Below the pieces are notes generated by a model that saw nothing but the letters and a program-made list of their open reading frames with translations, did no database searches and had not been told where the DNA came from. From NCBI GenBank assembly GCA_020746875.1, contig JAGTJL010000001.1, positions 62,001 through 126,000 on the forward strand: 64,000 bases of DNA, read 5' to 3'. The translations under genes and the position numbers were made by a program. Numbering within the stretch: the stretch's first letter is position 1; each line of letters begins with the position of its first letter. The DNA comes from Rhexocercosporidium sp. MPI-PUGE-AT-0058. Taxonomy: Eukaryota > Ascomycota > Leotiomycetes > Helotiales. Positions 23,311-34,687 of the stretch are shown here, piece by piece.

Positions 23311-24092
23311 CGCGGTTGGTGTTTGGTAAGGGGGTTGAAGGTAAAGGTGGCTCAAGCGAAGATTTGTGTGTCCTAAATCAAGGACGATCACGAGTGTCGT
23401 CACTGCCAAGAAGTGGAGTCATTCGGTGAGAGTTGAATTTCTAGGTGAAGGCATTTTCACGTCAAGGCTAGAGACCTTTGCTTCTCGACTCAATAGGATA
23501 ATTCGGGTTTCTGGCGTCCTGCATCCACCTATAATTGCTTCTATCTAGTTTCTTCTGGGTTGCTCAAATGTTTACATTTCAAAGGATTGCAGCCAAATTA
23601 AGCGAATCCCCTGAGTTGGGCTATTACCCAACCAAACAATCCTTCGACATACCCAAAGAGAGTGAAGGCGAAGGCCGACCTAAATTCAAGTCCTCACAAG
23701 GAAGAGTGGATCATGCGCGATGGGGAGGTGTTGGGATACTACACTATTGGATAAAAGATTAGATTATCTCAGGTGTTGAACCTAGAGATGGGCACACAAT
23801 GTACCAAGCAAAATAAGACGACATCCTCGGCTCATTTACAGGAAAATGGAGACCTCATTACTATTTTCTTTTCTTTCCTTTAATTGAGGCCGGTTTTCTA
23901 TTTCTTTTACGTTAGAGTTGGTACTTAAATCGAGTTGGCATAGAGTCAAATTTCTGTATTTTCAATGGAATACTGAGCATAGCAGAAAATTCTAGTTTAC
24001 GAACTCTGCTGGAAAGCGAAACTTTTACAACCAGTACCAGTCCCCACAAAGGCCGCCCAACAACCGAAGCCCGAACAATAAAAGATCCATGC
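23311..24092. other. Intergenic region
   Basis: Promoter of the F-box-like gene and 3' region of the arabinofuranosidase gene. No gene is recognised. Confidence 0.5.
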
Positions 24093-25628
24093 TCAAATAA
24101 GTGCAGTTCCAACATCCCAGCTCGCATCATTGTGGAATCCATCCGCAGCATCAAAGATGTTCACACCGCCATGTTCCGCTGCAACAGTTGCATTGTCAAA
24201 GTTGCGAATATACCGAGTCGGGTGGTTCCACGACCGAATTGAATTGCTGTTGCTTCCAGTGAGACCCTTCTCCGTGCAAAACGTGGCGTCTTCATTAAAT
24301 TCCTTGCTACCATCGCTGGCATTAAGTACAAGCGTAGCATTCTGAAAGCGAATATAACTACCAGGTGTATCCGCAGACTCGAATGAAACACAGTCCTTGT
24401 CGCTGAGGCCACTACGAACAGTCCAGGTTGCTTGCTGCTTGAGAGTATGGTCACTATCAGATGAGACAGCTTCGATGGTGATAACGGAGCCAGAGTGTGT
24501 GATGTAGCGAGGGATACTGGCATCTCTCCCGGAGAGAGACCCTGTAGCAGTACTGAGAGAGACGGAAGAATCAACGGCGAGGGTCGTACCACTTGCTCGA
24601 GAAGAGGTGCCATATCCGGCGGCCACAATGTTAGCTTGCACCGCATTCTCAGTGGCATCAGTGGGATATCCGGACGTCATGACCCCCTCGTAGAATGTGC
24701 CTTGGGCTCCATGGCTGTTGTCGCCACCGATACCGAGGATAATAGCACCTTCTTTCTTCATAGGGTTGTACCCGTTTGGACGAACACCATTGTAGAAAGT
24801 TGATAGTGCACCAGATGCAGCATTGGCGCCACGAATAGCCCACTTGTTTGCCGTACCCTTGACAATGGCGGTAGTGAACCGGTAGGAAATCGAAGGATCA
24901 CCGGTATTCGTCTTCGCACCTTGGCCCGAGAATAACCCGTTCTCTAAATCGGCCATGATCCAGGGACCATTGCCAGCACCAGAGCCCCAAACCCTGATAT
25001 TGCCGAAGTAGATTGCCTCCATATGGGCGGCACCCGTGTCGGTGCTACTTGTTTCAGCATTGCCGTAGTCGAAGCAGCAACCGCCATTATAGTGTGTCCC
25101 ATCCAGTACGGCATACATGCCTTGCGCACCATCGCCTTTAGCAGTACCTGATGCAGCATTGTTCCGGTAACCAGTTCCAGGTGGAATGAAAACACCATAT
25201 GCTTTCTTTCCGCCTAACGTAACGGGTGCACCCACAGCGCTGGCTAAGTTGTCCTTGCCACCAGCCGCTGGGCCTTGTCCGGCGCTACCTGGTGGAGCTT
25301 GCGTGAGGTGATTGCCCTTGCCAGACTGGTCGTAAATAATAGAGATGAGGCAGGTAGTGCCAGAACAGAAGGTGTCCTGAGCGGCACTATTCGCTACTCC
25401 TCCAGCAGAGAGAGGCTTGATGTCGGTGGTCTTGCCATCCGCACGTCTTACTTGGTAGAGAGCGCCAGCATAGCTACCGTACAGAGCCCTAGTAGTACCG
25501 TGTGCTGCAACACATGGAGTACCGCCTGATGCGTATATATCGCAAGGTCCAGTAGCGACGCCGGTAGTAGCCATCAGACCAAGTATAAGCACTCCAGAGC
25601 TTGGGAGAGTGGGTCTTGAGTACAACAT
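24093..25628 (-). CDS. abfB: Alpha-L-arabinofuranosidase B (GH54 plus CBM42), 511 aa
   Basis: Secreted enzyme that releases arabinofuranose side chains from arabinoxylan and arabinan. Signal peptide at about residues 1-26, then the GH54 domain beginning GPCDIYASGGTPCVAAHGTTRALYG. Visible family landmarks are the vicinal disulfide Cys184-Cys185 in NGGCCFDYG, the expected nucleophile Glu205 in HMEAIYFG, and the expected acid/base Asp303 in LGIGGDNSHG. Residues from about 345 to 507 form the CBM42 beta-trefoil (repeats ending with Asp-x-Thr and SIRSWNHP). The length equals typical fungal AbfB. Single exon, divergent from no near neighbour. Confidence 0.96.
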   Translation of the reverse strand: MLYSRPTLPSSGVLILGLMATTGVATGPCDIYASGGTPCVAAHGTTRALYGSYAGALYQVRRADGKTTDIKPLSAGGVANSAAQDTFCSGTTCLISIIYDQSGKGNHLTQAPPGSAGQGPAAGGKDNLASAVGAPVTLGGKKAYGVFIPPGTGYRNNAASGTAKGDGAQGMYAVLDGTHYNGGCCFDYGNAETSSTDTGAAHMEAIYFGNIRVWGSGAGNGPWIMADLENGLFSGQGAKTNTGDPSISYRFTTAIVKGTANKWAIRGANAASGALSTFYNGVRPNGYNPMKKEGAIILGIGGDNSHGAQGTFYEGVMTSGYPTDATENAVQANIVAAGYGTSSRASGTTLAVDSSVSLSTATGSLSGRDASIPRYITHSGSVITIEAVSSDSDHTLKQQATWTVRSGLSDKDCVSFESADTPGSYIRFQNATLVLNASDGSKEFNEDATFCTEKGLTGSNSNSIRSWNHPTRYIRNFDNATVAAEHGGVNIFDAADGFHNDASWDVGTALI

Positions 25629-25818
25629 TGTTGCCTTGTGGTGGAGAAGAAAAGAATTTCACAATATATACAACGGAATGAATGAGCTGGACGGGCTTGC
25701 AGGACGTTTGAACGGTTGCTAAAGATATTTTACATTTTCGACGAACAACAAATCTCTTATACTCGCGGCTATAAAACATGGGGTCTCTATAATGTTTCGG
25801 GTTAAAAGACAGGAATAG

Positions 25819-25979
25819 TCTATACTCAACTTCAAAGCGAACAGCAAACAAATCCACCAATTCGAATCCCGCATGAGTTCGACCCCGCAAAGGTTGTTCG
25901 AAGTTTGCGGGGCTTCTCGAACGCGATAATCTATTCTATACTCGCTTTTAAACCTATAGACAAAGAATTCCACCAATTC
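25819..25979. repeat. Degenerate direct repeat, two 45-bp copies 116 bp apart
   Basis: Copies at 25819-25863 and 25935-25979 both start tctatactc and end ccaccaattc, with about 70 percent identity by eye. They flank the hairpin at 25883-25912. Confidence 0.6.
25883..25912. repeat. Inverted repeat, 9-bp perfect stem with 12-nt loop
   Basis: ccccgcaaa at 25883-25891 pairs with tttgcgggg at 25904-25912. It is about 255-285 bp upstream of the arabinofuranosidase ATG. Confidence 0.7.
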
Positions 25980-26447
25980 TGTGTTGCATAAAATATATTA
26001 CCTGAAGCTTGTTCAAAGCTTGTTCGGATACGAGCATGACCCTAGAGACTTGGCTTGTCAATCGTGGAAGATCTGCCAAGTAATTCCGAGGTACATATAG
26101 GCTCGTGCGCAACTGCCAGCATTCGCCCAGACTTGGCATCTGAATGGTGGGAGATCTTGATATACTTTCTGATGCTGGTTCGACGGATGACTGTATCCTT
26201 GATTTTAATGCCGGATATCGAAACAAATATATGGCTTTTATTCGTGCGCATAGTAGAAGCGAGGCAGGAAGAGATGCAAAGAAAACGTGCTCTTAGTACA
26301 AAGCAGGGGATGGTGGCAAACAAGCCTGTAAGCAGATCTCTTGATTATTCGCCGTTCGTACCAGATTTCTAGTCCAGCTTGTAGCATCATAAGAAACCCT
26401 CAGACAGACCATCCTAGCTCAGCGCACGAAGTCTCAAGGGTAACCCA

Positions 26448-27208
26448 TCACAAATGTGGCCCCTTGGGGAAAGTCGTCAGATCGTAAACCCCATCAAACG
26501 CCTTCCCAACAGCCCTCTTCCAAGCAGGCCGTCCATAAATTCTCTGCAGCCACTCGTCCAACTCCGGGAATTCCTTCTCAAATTCAACACTCCGTCTCTG
26601 CTTGATACTCGTCAATCCAAATTCCAGCATGATATCCGCTCTACCAGGCTCCTTGCCCATGAAGTAACCTCCCGCAGGACCATCTTTCAATTCCCTCGTC
26701 AATTCCTTCAGGATATTTCGTATCTCGGGCCCATCGAAATTCTTGCCTCCTGGCCCAGTCCCGTTCCGCAATAGACCGAAATCGAGCAGAAGGAGGATAG
26801 TAGTCGCTTTGCCTAGGCCGGTCTGCGCGATACTGACGAGCATCTCGTCGCGGATCCAATCGCCATTCTTCAATCCAAATTTATCTTGCTCGTCGAAGGT
26901 GCGGATGAGGTATGTAGAAATGGCGGAGGATTCAGCAATATACCGGTTTCCGTCCGCGGCACCGGTTATGAGGACTGGCGCTTTGCCATACGGACCTGTG
27001 GCTTGGAGGGAAGGAGGAGAGCGAAAGGGTGCGCTGGGGTGGTTTGGGGGATTGCGGATATGTGTTTCGAGGTTATATTCGATGCCCAGTTCTTCGAGGA
27101 GCCAGAGGATGCGTTGGGATTGCGAGTTCTTAGTGTGTTAGTACATGACGAGAGGTGGGGAGGAGAGCGTACGTTGAGGTGGTGGAGGGTGGGCTTGTTG
27201 TCTGTCAT
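26448..27208 (-). CDS. Glutathione S-transferase, 238 aa
   Basis: Two exons, 27208-27173 and 27128-26448. The tiny first exon encodes 12 residues and the splice restores LNNSQSQRILWLLEELG, the start of the thioredoxin-like GSH-binding domain. Residues ESSAIS form the conserved Glu-Ser glutathione-binding turn. The helical C-terminal domain ends GRPAWKRAV. Cytosolic detoxification by GSH conjugation is expected. It neighbours an intradiol dioxygenase transcribed in the same direction, so a shared role with aromatic compounds is possible but not shown. Confidence 0.88.
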
Positions 27209-28053
27209 TTTGGAGTAGTGATTTGATTGATGTGTCTTGACTAGAGAGAGATTGGAAAGGTAAATTAGAGGGATCTGATTAGAGAAACATTCCCTGATGT
27301 TGAGGAATTCTAGCTTTATATATTGGTAGTGAGGGGATCTCTATCGCTGCCGCTATGACGGTAGTTCCCCCTCTCTTCACTCGATCGCCGAGGTCTGGAC
27401 TTCCAGTCTTACCGATGAGAGCTCTGACTCCAGCAAATACTTACAAACAATTGGCCGTATCCGTGTAGACATTTATCATGAAAAGTCCGGCCCATGTTCA
27501 TGAAGTCGAAGATTGTGGTTGTGGAAATGTTTTGGATTATGCTTACGCCAAGATGCTACCTGTGCGAGTTTAGCTTATCGAGCCACTTACTGTTTGGGTA
27601 GTAATCATATTAAGACGCGGACTTTTCGAATGCCGATGCTGGGATTTCTGACTCCCCTTTTGTTTTGCCTCTAAGAATTGTGTATAGTATATCCAGCTTT
27701 TCTAGCTATAAAGAGTAATATTTTTGGGCAAGGAGGTAGAGCTAGCGTATGTAACAAATACCACACCTGACTTTCCTGGGAACCCTCCAGGAGCCTCGAG
27801 AACTCGTCCTAGATGTTACTCACAAACAGTCTTGGAAAAGAGTCTATTCAAGAAGAAGAATTCTACTTGTGATAGAATATGCTTTTGAACTTAATGTATT
27901 TCTGAATTTTGAGAGAGAGCATCATCATCTCAGCTAAGCACATGCAACCTATCGTGCCAACCTAACAACATGGAATGTGTACACGAACAAACTCCTGCGC
28001 CATCCTAACCCGTAAATGCATCAAAACATCTTCATCCGACCAATTCACCAGAC
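27209..28053. other. Intergenic region
   Basis: Upstream of the glutathione S-transferase and downstream of the dioxygenase. No gene, repeat or RNA is recognised. Confidence 0.5.
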
Positions 28054-29122
28054 TCAAAGCCGACCTTGTTCCAATGGCTTTTCCAATGGCACCTCTTTCC
28101 TATCCCCAGCAGCGTTTGCCATCAACATGCTAGAATCAGGCTTGTACTTCTTCGACAAAAGACGCACGTCGTACTCGACGTCGAGTTTGGCCTTCAGTGG
28201 ATCATCCTTGGCTGCTGGCTTGAAGTCGAGTAGCAGATCATCCTTGACTGCGCAGACTGTATCGGTCTCCAACCACGGATCATCATTGGGGTATAGTTGA
28301 GCCGTGACGCCGATATAATCATCGTGGGTGACCATCATATGAATGTGAGCCGGGCGATTCGGGTGACGGCCCATCATCTTGAGGAGATCTCCCGAGGGTC
28401 CCGAAGTATCAATGGCGTACTCTGTAGGCTTGAGGCAGTAGAACCAGAACTTGCCGTCCTTGTCTGTGCGAAACTTGCCCCGCAGATTGTGGCGGGATTG
28501 GTTCTCCGGGTCGAAGACATCGTATTTGCCGTTCGTGCTGGCTTGCCACATGTCGAAGACTGCGTTGGATATTCCCTTATTTGTTTCTGCATCGCGAATC
28601 ACGCCGTGAAAGAGGGTGAGTTCGCCATCCGAGGGCATGTCTTGCACGACGCTGGCGCCGAGATCGCGGAAGGGGGTTTCGGGGGACCAGAAGGGGCCGA
28701 GAATTGCGGATGAGGTGGGCTCAAGGCCTTGTTCGGTTACGATCTTGTGGTTGATCTCATCGACGAGACTGGAGGGAATAGTCAGCATTGTACATTGCCA
28801 GAAATGGGGTTGTAGCAGCTGGCAGTACTCACGATTCAACGCCCAACACATCGCACACTCTCCATGCCTCATTGCGGTTCTTCTTGTATGCTTGACCGAT
28901 CGAGTTGACGTAGTTGACACCCATAACCCATTCTTCTTGTGTAAGCTCGACCTCTCTGCAGAAGTCGTGAAGGTGCTTTATCAGGCAACTGAGGATTTCT
29001 CTGTCTCTGGGCTTTGTCTCGGGGGCCATCAAGTTGATGACATGTTGGGTGAAGTTGGGGTCGAATCTGCTGCTCTTGTCTTTGCTGGCGCCATTGCTGC
29101 CGCTGGCCCCGTTCGAAGTCAT
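28054..29122 (-). CDS. Intradiol ring-cleavage dioxygenase (catechol/hydroxyquinol 1,2-dioxygenase type), 334 aa
   Basis: Cleaves catechol-type rings between the two hydroxyls using non-haem Fe(III), giving muconates for the beta-ketoadipate pathway. Exons are 29122-28833 and 28768-28054. The N-terminal helical dimerisation domain (RFDPNFTQHVINLM to EWVMGVNYVN) is present, as in catechol 1,2-dioxygenases rather than protocatechuate enzymes. Expected iron ligands are Tyr179 (NGKYDVFD), Tyr214 (LKPTEY), His238 and His240 (RPAHIH). LRGKFRTDKDG is also conserved. No signal peptide is seen, so it is intracellular. Catechol versus hydroxyquinol preference cannot be told here. Confidence 0.93.
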
Positions 29123-30760
29123 TATGGGGTTGGTTTTGCTGCTGTGAGGAAGGAAAGTGAAGAGTGCCGGAAGGGGGGTGGATCGGTTGGCACTTGGGTA
29201 TCTGGTAGTATAATGGAAAAGTGGGAGGACAAGAAGTGGGATGTCCGAGTGTAGGGGAAAAAAATTGGGAGAGGGGTGATGTATGGAGGATGAAAGTATA
29301 TTGATATTGTTTCGAACTGCCTACCATATATGGGGCAGACTCGACCTTTATAACTTCATAACCCAGCGCAACGAGGAGGCTTTGCCATCGCGGCTACGGA
29401 GAGCGGGCACGAATGGAATGATTTTTCTGGCCCGTGGACTCTATTCACGCTCTGCGGTTGAGCATTGCGGCAATCTAAGTCTGGGGGCTGGAGGGGTCTC
29501 GAGGACGTCTGGCGGGGTTGTCAGCGTCGTCAATTGGCAAAAGGAAAAGCCGTACTGGACGAGAAATGCGGGGAAGCCATCTCGGGCGAAGAGCCTGGCA
29601 CTTGGGTCTCCTGGCCCGGCTGAATCTTTTGCCACTGATGCCCCACACCCCACTTTCCGCCCTCCATAGGAACAAAAAAGACTAGACACTTACGAATTTG
29701 TAGATATCGTGAAATCGTCCAGTGAAGCTTACCTGGGTAGGGAAGTTCTGGTCAGGCATCTATTGGTTTTCTGACCTCGAATTATTTGGGGTTCATGAGT
29801 TGTTAATGTTTCCTTAGGCCTGGCCAATGTTCAACATGTTTCCCACCCCATGGCTCAAATCTATTTCAACCATCCTTCAAGGCTTCGCATCTTACCTAGA
29901 ACTGCATGGTGCTAGCCATGTAAGGATATCTTTGAGATCAGCAGAGTAGTCCTTCTGAGCAGATAAATGTGTGCTGCCATGGCAAAATTCCGTTCCATAT
30001 GCCTGAAAGTAAGAGTGACGCTGCTCTGACAACCTTCCAGTGGATTCAGCAGCGACTGGACAAAACATTCAAATTTCCTTAAACGAGTAGGCAAGCTTAG
30101 CTGCTATGTATGGGCAGAAAAGGCAATCAGAGAGGGTATCGCTCCCTGATCAAGGAAAGGTGAACTCCCACAGGTAACATAAGTGAATTCGTCCGCAATC
30201 CATTTGGCTTACTTCTTTTTGTTTCACATCGCGAAAATCTCATCTTATAATCTCCTCTGTTGTGAATTAGTTGCTGATGAGTAAGGTGGAGACGTCTTGG
30301 GCAACTGAATGTTTCATCGGTATGTCTGAGAGGGTCATAAGTGTCAAGCTTGATGCTCGGTCTGATCTTAAGCTGCCTTCGAACTCTCGCGTTTGACCAA
30401 GAGGAGCTCGTGGTAGGTGCAGCACTGAGCTTTTGAACCCCCTCCCCCAAAATGGCGCAATCAATGGGAATCGGTAGTTATGTGATTTTCACTTGCAACA
30501 CCTTGTCAAGAAAATTTTGATCCCTTTGAGCCCGTAAAATATCAGCTAAGTTACTACAAAATCATTCCTCAAATTGCTAAACATTGACGGTCAAATGTTT
30601 TCATAGCCTCGCTTAATCCGAAGTGACCCCTTTTTTAGCAAACGAGCCCTTGTGGACTGACCCGCACTTTCCACCTGCAGCTACCTAGATACTGCTAAGA
30701 TTTCAAGTACACGGAATAGCGTATAGGACAACCCACACACTTTCATATCAACGTGGAACA
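29123..30760. other. Intergenic region, 1.6 kb
   Basis: Divergent spacer between the dioxygenase and the 2EXR gene. Only short frames without family features are present. Nothing else is recognised. Confidence 0.5.
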
Positions 30761-31789
30761 ATGAAAGTTTATACTTACTTCAACTTCATTCCTCAACAAA
30801 ATGTATATCAGCCTCCCAACACTGACCAGGACAACTCGATGAATACGATGGCATTTTTTCCCGGAACGTCTGACATGGGCGAATCTCAACAAGCACCAAA
30901 AATTCGAAGGCAAAGTGGCTCAAAATGGGCCCCAGAGGCTTTCAAAAGAGACCACGACATCGTCGACTACCAGCAGACGTCCGGTACTATTAGAGCACGA
31001 TCACAACGAACATTCTACCCCTTCATTCGCCTCCCGACCGAACTTCGAGACGAGATTTGGATTCACATCATCCCTGAAGAGCGTTTGTTACCGATCCAGT
31101 ATTGTAGAAATTGCTTCAGTTACACGTCACGAATGTATCCTCCTGCAATCTTGCAAATCAACACGGAGTCTCGAGAATTTAACAATAATGTATATCAAGA
31201 AATAAAGCTAGGACGCAAGACAGTAGTTAGGGCCTATATGGACCTATCTCGAGATACGCTGTACATCTGTAGCGATCTAGGGATTCTGTGGAAGCAACAG
31301 CATTACAGTGAAGTACCTCACACTTTCGATGAAAGGCTGTGGCGCGAACACGCTGGAAAATTTTGTAGAGATCTTCTAGAACATGCCGAGATGGGAGTTT
31401 TGACGAAAAGACTTGTTACTTGCGGACAGACATATGGAGCGTTGTTGCGGTATTTGACTGATAATAGAAGAAACCTTTCTTTGCCGATTAAGGAGTGGGT
31501 GGTGATCAGTGAAGGAGGGGTAGGACCTCTAAGGAATGGGAATGTGATGGAGGATCCTTGGAAAATTGGCTGGTCTGAAATTGATGCGAATATTCTTGAT
31601 AGTAATGAGGATACTAGAGAGAGACTAGCTCGATTCGATGCTAGAAAAGGAAAGCCGGCTACTTTGGACTTCGATATGACGTACTGGCACTGGCCCAGAA
31701 ATTTAGACCAAGAGAGCAAAATATGTTTGGATGTATTGCTAGAAGATATACCCTCGAATACCAAACATTCTGACCGTTTCGCTGATTAA
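30761..31789 (+). CDS. 2EXR-domain protein, 342 aa
   Basis: Residues about 85-105 read FYPFIRLPTELRDEIWIHII, the first signature of the fungal 2EXR family, followed by PAILQINTESREF, the second. The remainder is unclassified and has many aromatic residues (for example YWHWPRNLD near the C-terminus). The role of the family is unknown; it is expanded in Pezizomycotina. Single exon; the ATG at 30761 is the first in frame. About 80 residues of disordered sequence precede the domain. Confidence 0.78.
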   Translation: MKVYTYFNFIPQQNVYQPPNTDQDNSMNTMAFFPGTSDMGESQQAPKIRRQSGSKWAPEAFKRDHDIVDYQQTSGTIRARSQRTFYPFIRLPTELRDEIWIHIIPEERLLPIQYCRNCFSYTSRMYPPAILQINTESREFNNNVYQEIKLGRKTVVRAYMDLSRDTLYICSDLGILWKQQHYSEVPHTFDERLWREHAGKFCRDLLEHAEMGVLTKRLVTCGQTYGALLRYLTDNRRNLSLPIKEWVVISEGGVGPLRNGNVMEDPWKIGWSEIDANILDSNEDTRERLARFDARKGKPATLDFDMTYWHWPRNLDQESKICLDVLLEDIPSNTKHSDRFAD

Positions 31790-34687
31790 AATATGAAATA
31801 CAATAAGCGCATACTCAAATAGGTTCGAGGTGCATACCCAAGAATTCAAGAGCCTGGAGGCGGGACATCTACTTTTGATGTACCCAGTGACCCGGAGCGC
31901 TTGTACCTCACTTGGTGAGCGCTTCGGCCGGGGAATTGTCATTTCGTCATTCTGGACATCCTCATGATTGAAAGACAGACTTCACATTCTAAGCAGCGGT
32001 AACACCTATCTCCGAATCACTATCGGACTCTCCTCCTCATCCAAAGCTCTCTTCCTACCAGTTACCGCAACTCTCTAATACCGAACCAGCAGCCCCTCAA
32101 AAATGGCCACCCCAGCACTCAACGCATCAATCGTCTCACCCAAACGGCCCCCACCACCAAGCAAACTACTAACACTCTTCGTCACCATTCATATCTCATC
32201 ATCCAACATAGAGAAATTCAAATAAGCGCATCGATCTGTTTGCTACGTGGTGGAAGAAGAGACATTGGCTTTACCGATGACGCCGTTCAAATCGAGTATT
32301 TTGAACGAGAAGGGGAAGGATGTGCATGGAGTTACGAGTATCTAATTGGTGGAACGTAGATGGAGAAGGATGAAGTTGTTGCTTGAAGCATTGATAGCTG
32401 CAGGTTGAGACAAGTCAGGTTCTCTGATCTAGCAGAAGTTTCCAAGGATGTCATGATGACTGCATTCTGCTGCAATTCAAGATTCTCAATAATCTAAGAA
32501 GTGACAAGGGGTGCATCTCGACGCAGTCCATAAAGGTCAACCATCACACTCTGAACGCTACAATCTTAATATCAAAGGATTGCAGCATTTGTCCCAGGAA
32601 TCGTTCAAGCTAAGTCGATTGTCGGTGCTTTTACCGGGGCAGCCAACGAAAGTGTAACTGTTAGGATAGGGAGATTCGGCCCAAACAAACGGCAGACAGC
32701 CGAAAGCAGTAAATCTAAGACCTGATCTTTGAGATTCAAGATATCATCAGATCAGCAATCGATGCGGTGCCACCCCAGGAGCATAACTTAGGACTTTCCA
32801 CTAAACGCTGGGCAACTCCAACCAGAACCGACGATTGTGCTGCGACATCCAGATGTAGAGACAAGAAACCGCGGCTCGCAAGTGCATGAGATGTTGCTAT
32901 ATTCAAATCGAAGCAATACCACTGGCTAAAATACAACTGTATGTATAATTTATTCTCTCATGCAGGAATTAATAGTGAAAAGCTCAAACGCCACTACAAA
33001 ATCAATGAGGCAAGTGATATCTACCAGATTTGAGCCAGCCACTCCCTCAATCTCAACTTTAGAAATGGTCTGACTTATGACTAGCGAATATAAGCCAGTG
33101 GTAGAGTCCGGCTCTCTGCATATTGGCACGGCTAAATACGGAGAGTAAGGTGAGCCTCTCATATCAGATATTAGAAAGACACTGTCACATTCGCTGACTG
33201 CAAAACCAACCACTCATCATCAACACGGAGACAACCCCCTCACAGCTCGTCGCAGAGAAGGCCTCGACCCCGCACAGGGCTGAATCTGACTTTTCCACCC
33301 CACGTTTCCTCTCACAAAATGTGCGTCCTCGTTTCGGCACAACAAACCAACATCAACCTGCGGGTTGGTCTAAAGATAGCTATTGGTCAAATCATCTCCT
33401 TTCCTTACAACACCAACAGTCGGATGCAGAGAGGGCAGCATTCGGGTTTCTCCCACACTTGGAGGCAGGCAGGTGTGACAAGACCCCACTCCCCGCATAA
33501 CACCCTGCGGACCGCCTCGTCGGGAATCCAGTGAACCCTTGTGGAAAAAGCCGATCAGCTGTAGGAACTGGTGGGCAACAGGTGAAGGTGTTATTGTGGT
33601 TTTTCTACCAGAACTTGGAGAATCACTCTGATCATTGTTGCTTTCTCGAACTAGACGTTCTGACTCTCCTTTTTGGAGTCTGTTTCTGCGATCGTCATGC
33701 CCTTTCACCGCTTCGATAATACCTCAACGAGCTTCATCCCACCCTTCCGGATTGGACTAAGTCATAACACACCGCAATTCGTACAGGGAGCAAAAGAGCT
33801 TTCTCATAGGCCGCATCACTACGATGTTTTGCCAAGGATACAAAGCAAGGCATATACTTCGAAGTATAATGTGTCAAGGATGGGATAGAAGTGAAACATG
33901 CATGAAGGAAGGGAGAGCTCGGAGGGGTGGATGTATGAGTGAGTGAGTCTGAGAGAATGAGAAGGATCATCTCGACAAGGTTGTTTGAACGCGTGGGCCG
34001 ACCCAGGGTGCGCTCCGTGCCTCCCTCCCTTCCGTTCGGCTTTTCGAGGCCAAAATTCTTCAGCAACTTTATATTCGACTCAAATATGGATTTCCATGTC
34101 ATGATAGCGGTGAGCCTGAAAACTCAACGACATATACTCAGAACAAACATTGATATCCGTCACAATGTCATTAAATGAGACAGGGAACGAACAATCTGCA
34201 TTTCTACAAATCCGGAGAATTTGTACCGAGACAACTGATCACCCCCTGGCAAAATATATCCCAGGATTGCACAATCCACATGCTGCCCCTCTCCATCCCC
34301 TGCAACACTGGCTCTACACGTTAGTCGAAATTGCATCTGGTCAATTCCGCAGCAGTGTAGCATCCCATCCATCTTACTACTCATTCGAGCGAATGAGCAA
34401 CACCTGTCACCACCTTCTAAGCCTGTTAAGCCAGCTAGCTGCACACCATCATTTTGTGTCTTCAACACATAGTTTCACATCTCAGCGATTGGTTGTTTCG
34501 TAAGAAAAGAAGTGGCAGGGTAAGAGATAGGTGGGAGCTGCCGAAGGAGACTCCTTGAACTTGGGGTAGAAAGAGGGGCATCTGGATATAATTCTGTCAG
34601 TCCCTCGTCCTCGTACATTCGTGAATCGCCATGCAGGTACCCCTACTATTTTTTCAATTGAGACTGTTCGTTGGCAATTGACTCGCG
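31790..34687. other. Gene-poor region, 2.9 kb, with a probable gene remnant
   Basis: Apart from the ABM-like fragment at 32103-32226, no coding sequence is supported. The segments around 32240-32350 and 33940-34500 have short frames with no recognisable product. The last 200 bp are the promoter of the downstream permease. Confidence 0.45.
32103..32226 (+). pseudogene. Probable truncated ABM (antibiotic biosynthesis monooxygenase-like) domain gene fragment
   Basis: A short frame from the ATG at 32103 reads through PPSKLLTLFVTIHISSSNIE and stops after about 40 codons. This strongly resembles the first beta strand of fungal ABM / dimeric alpha-beta barrel proteins. The expected remainder, about 70-90 residues, is not found in any frame just downstream. 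Codon use is C-rich, like the coding genes here. It could also be exon 1 of a gene with an intron that I failed to place. Confidence 0.4.

Larger units (their letters stand above)
25629..26447. other. AbfB upstream region with hairpin and degenerate direct repeat
   Basis: No gene is recognised. The region holds a 9-bp perfect inverted repeat (25883-25912) and a degenerate 45-bp direct repeat (25819-25863 and 25935-25979), both upstream of the arabinofuranosidase start. Confidence 0.5.
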
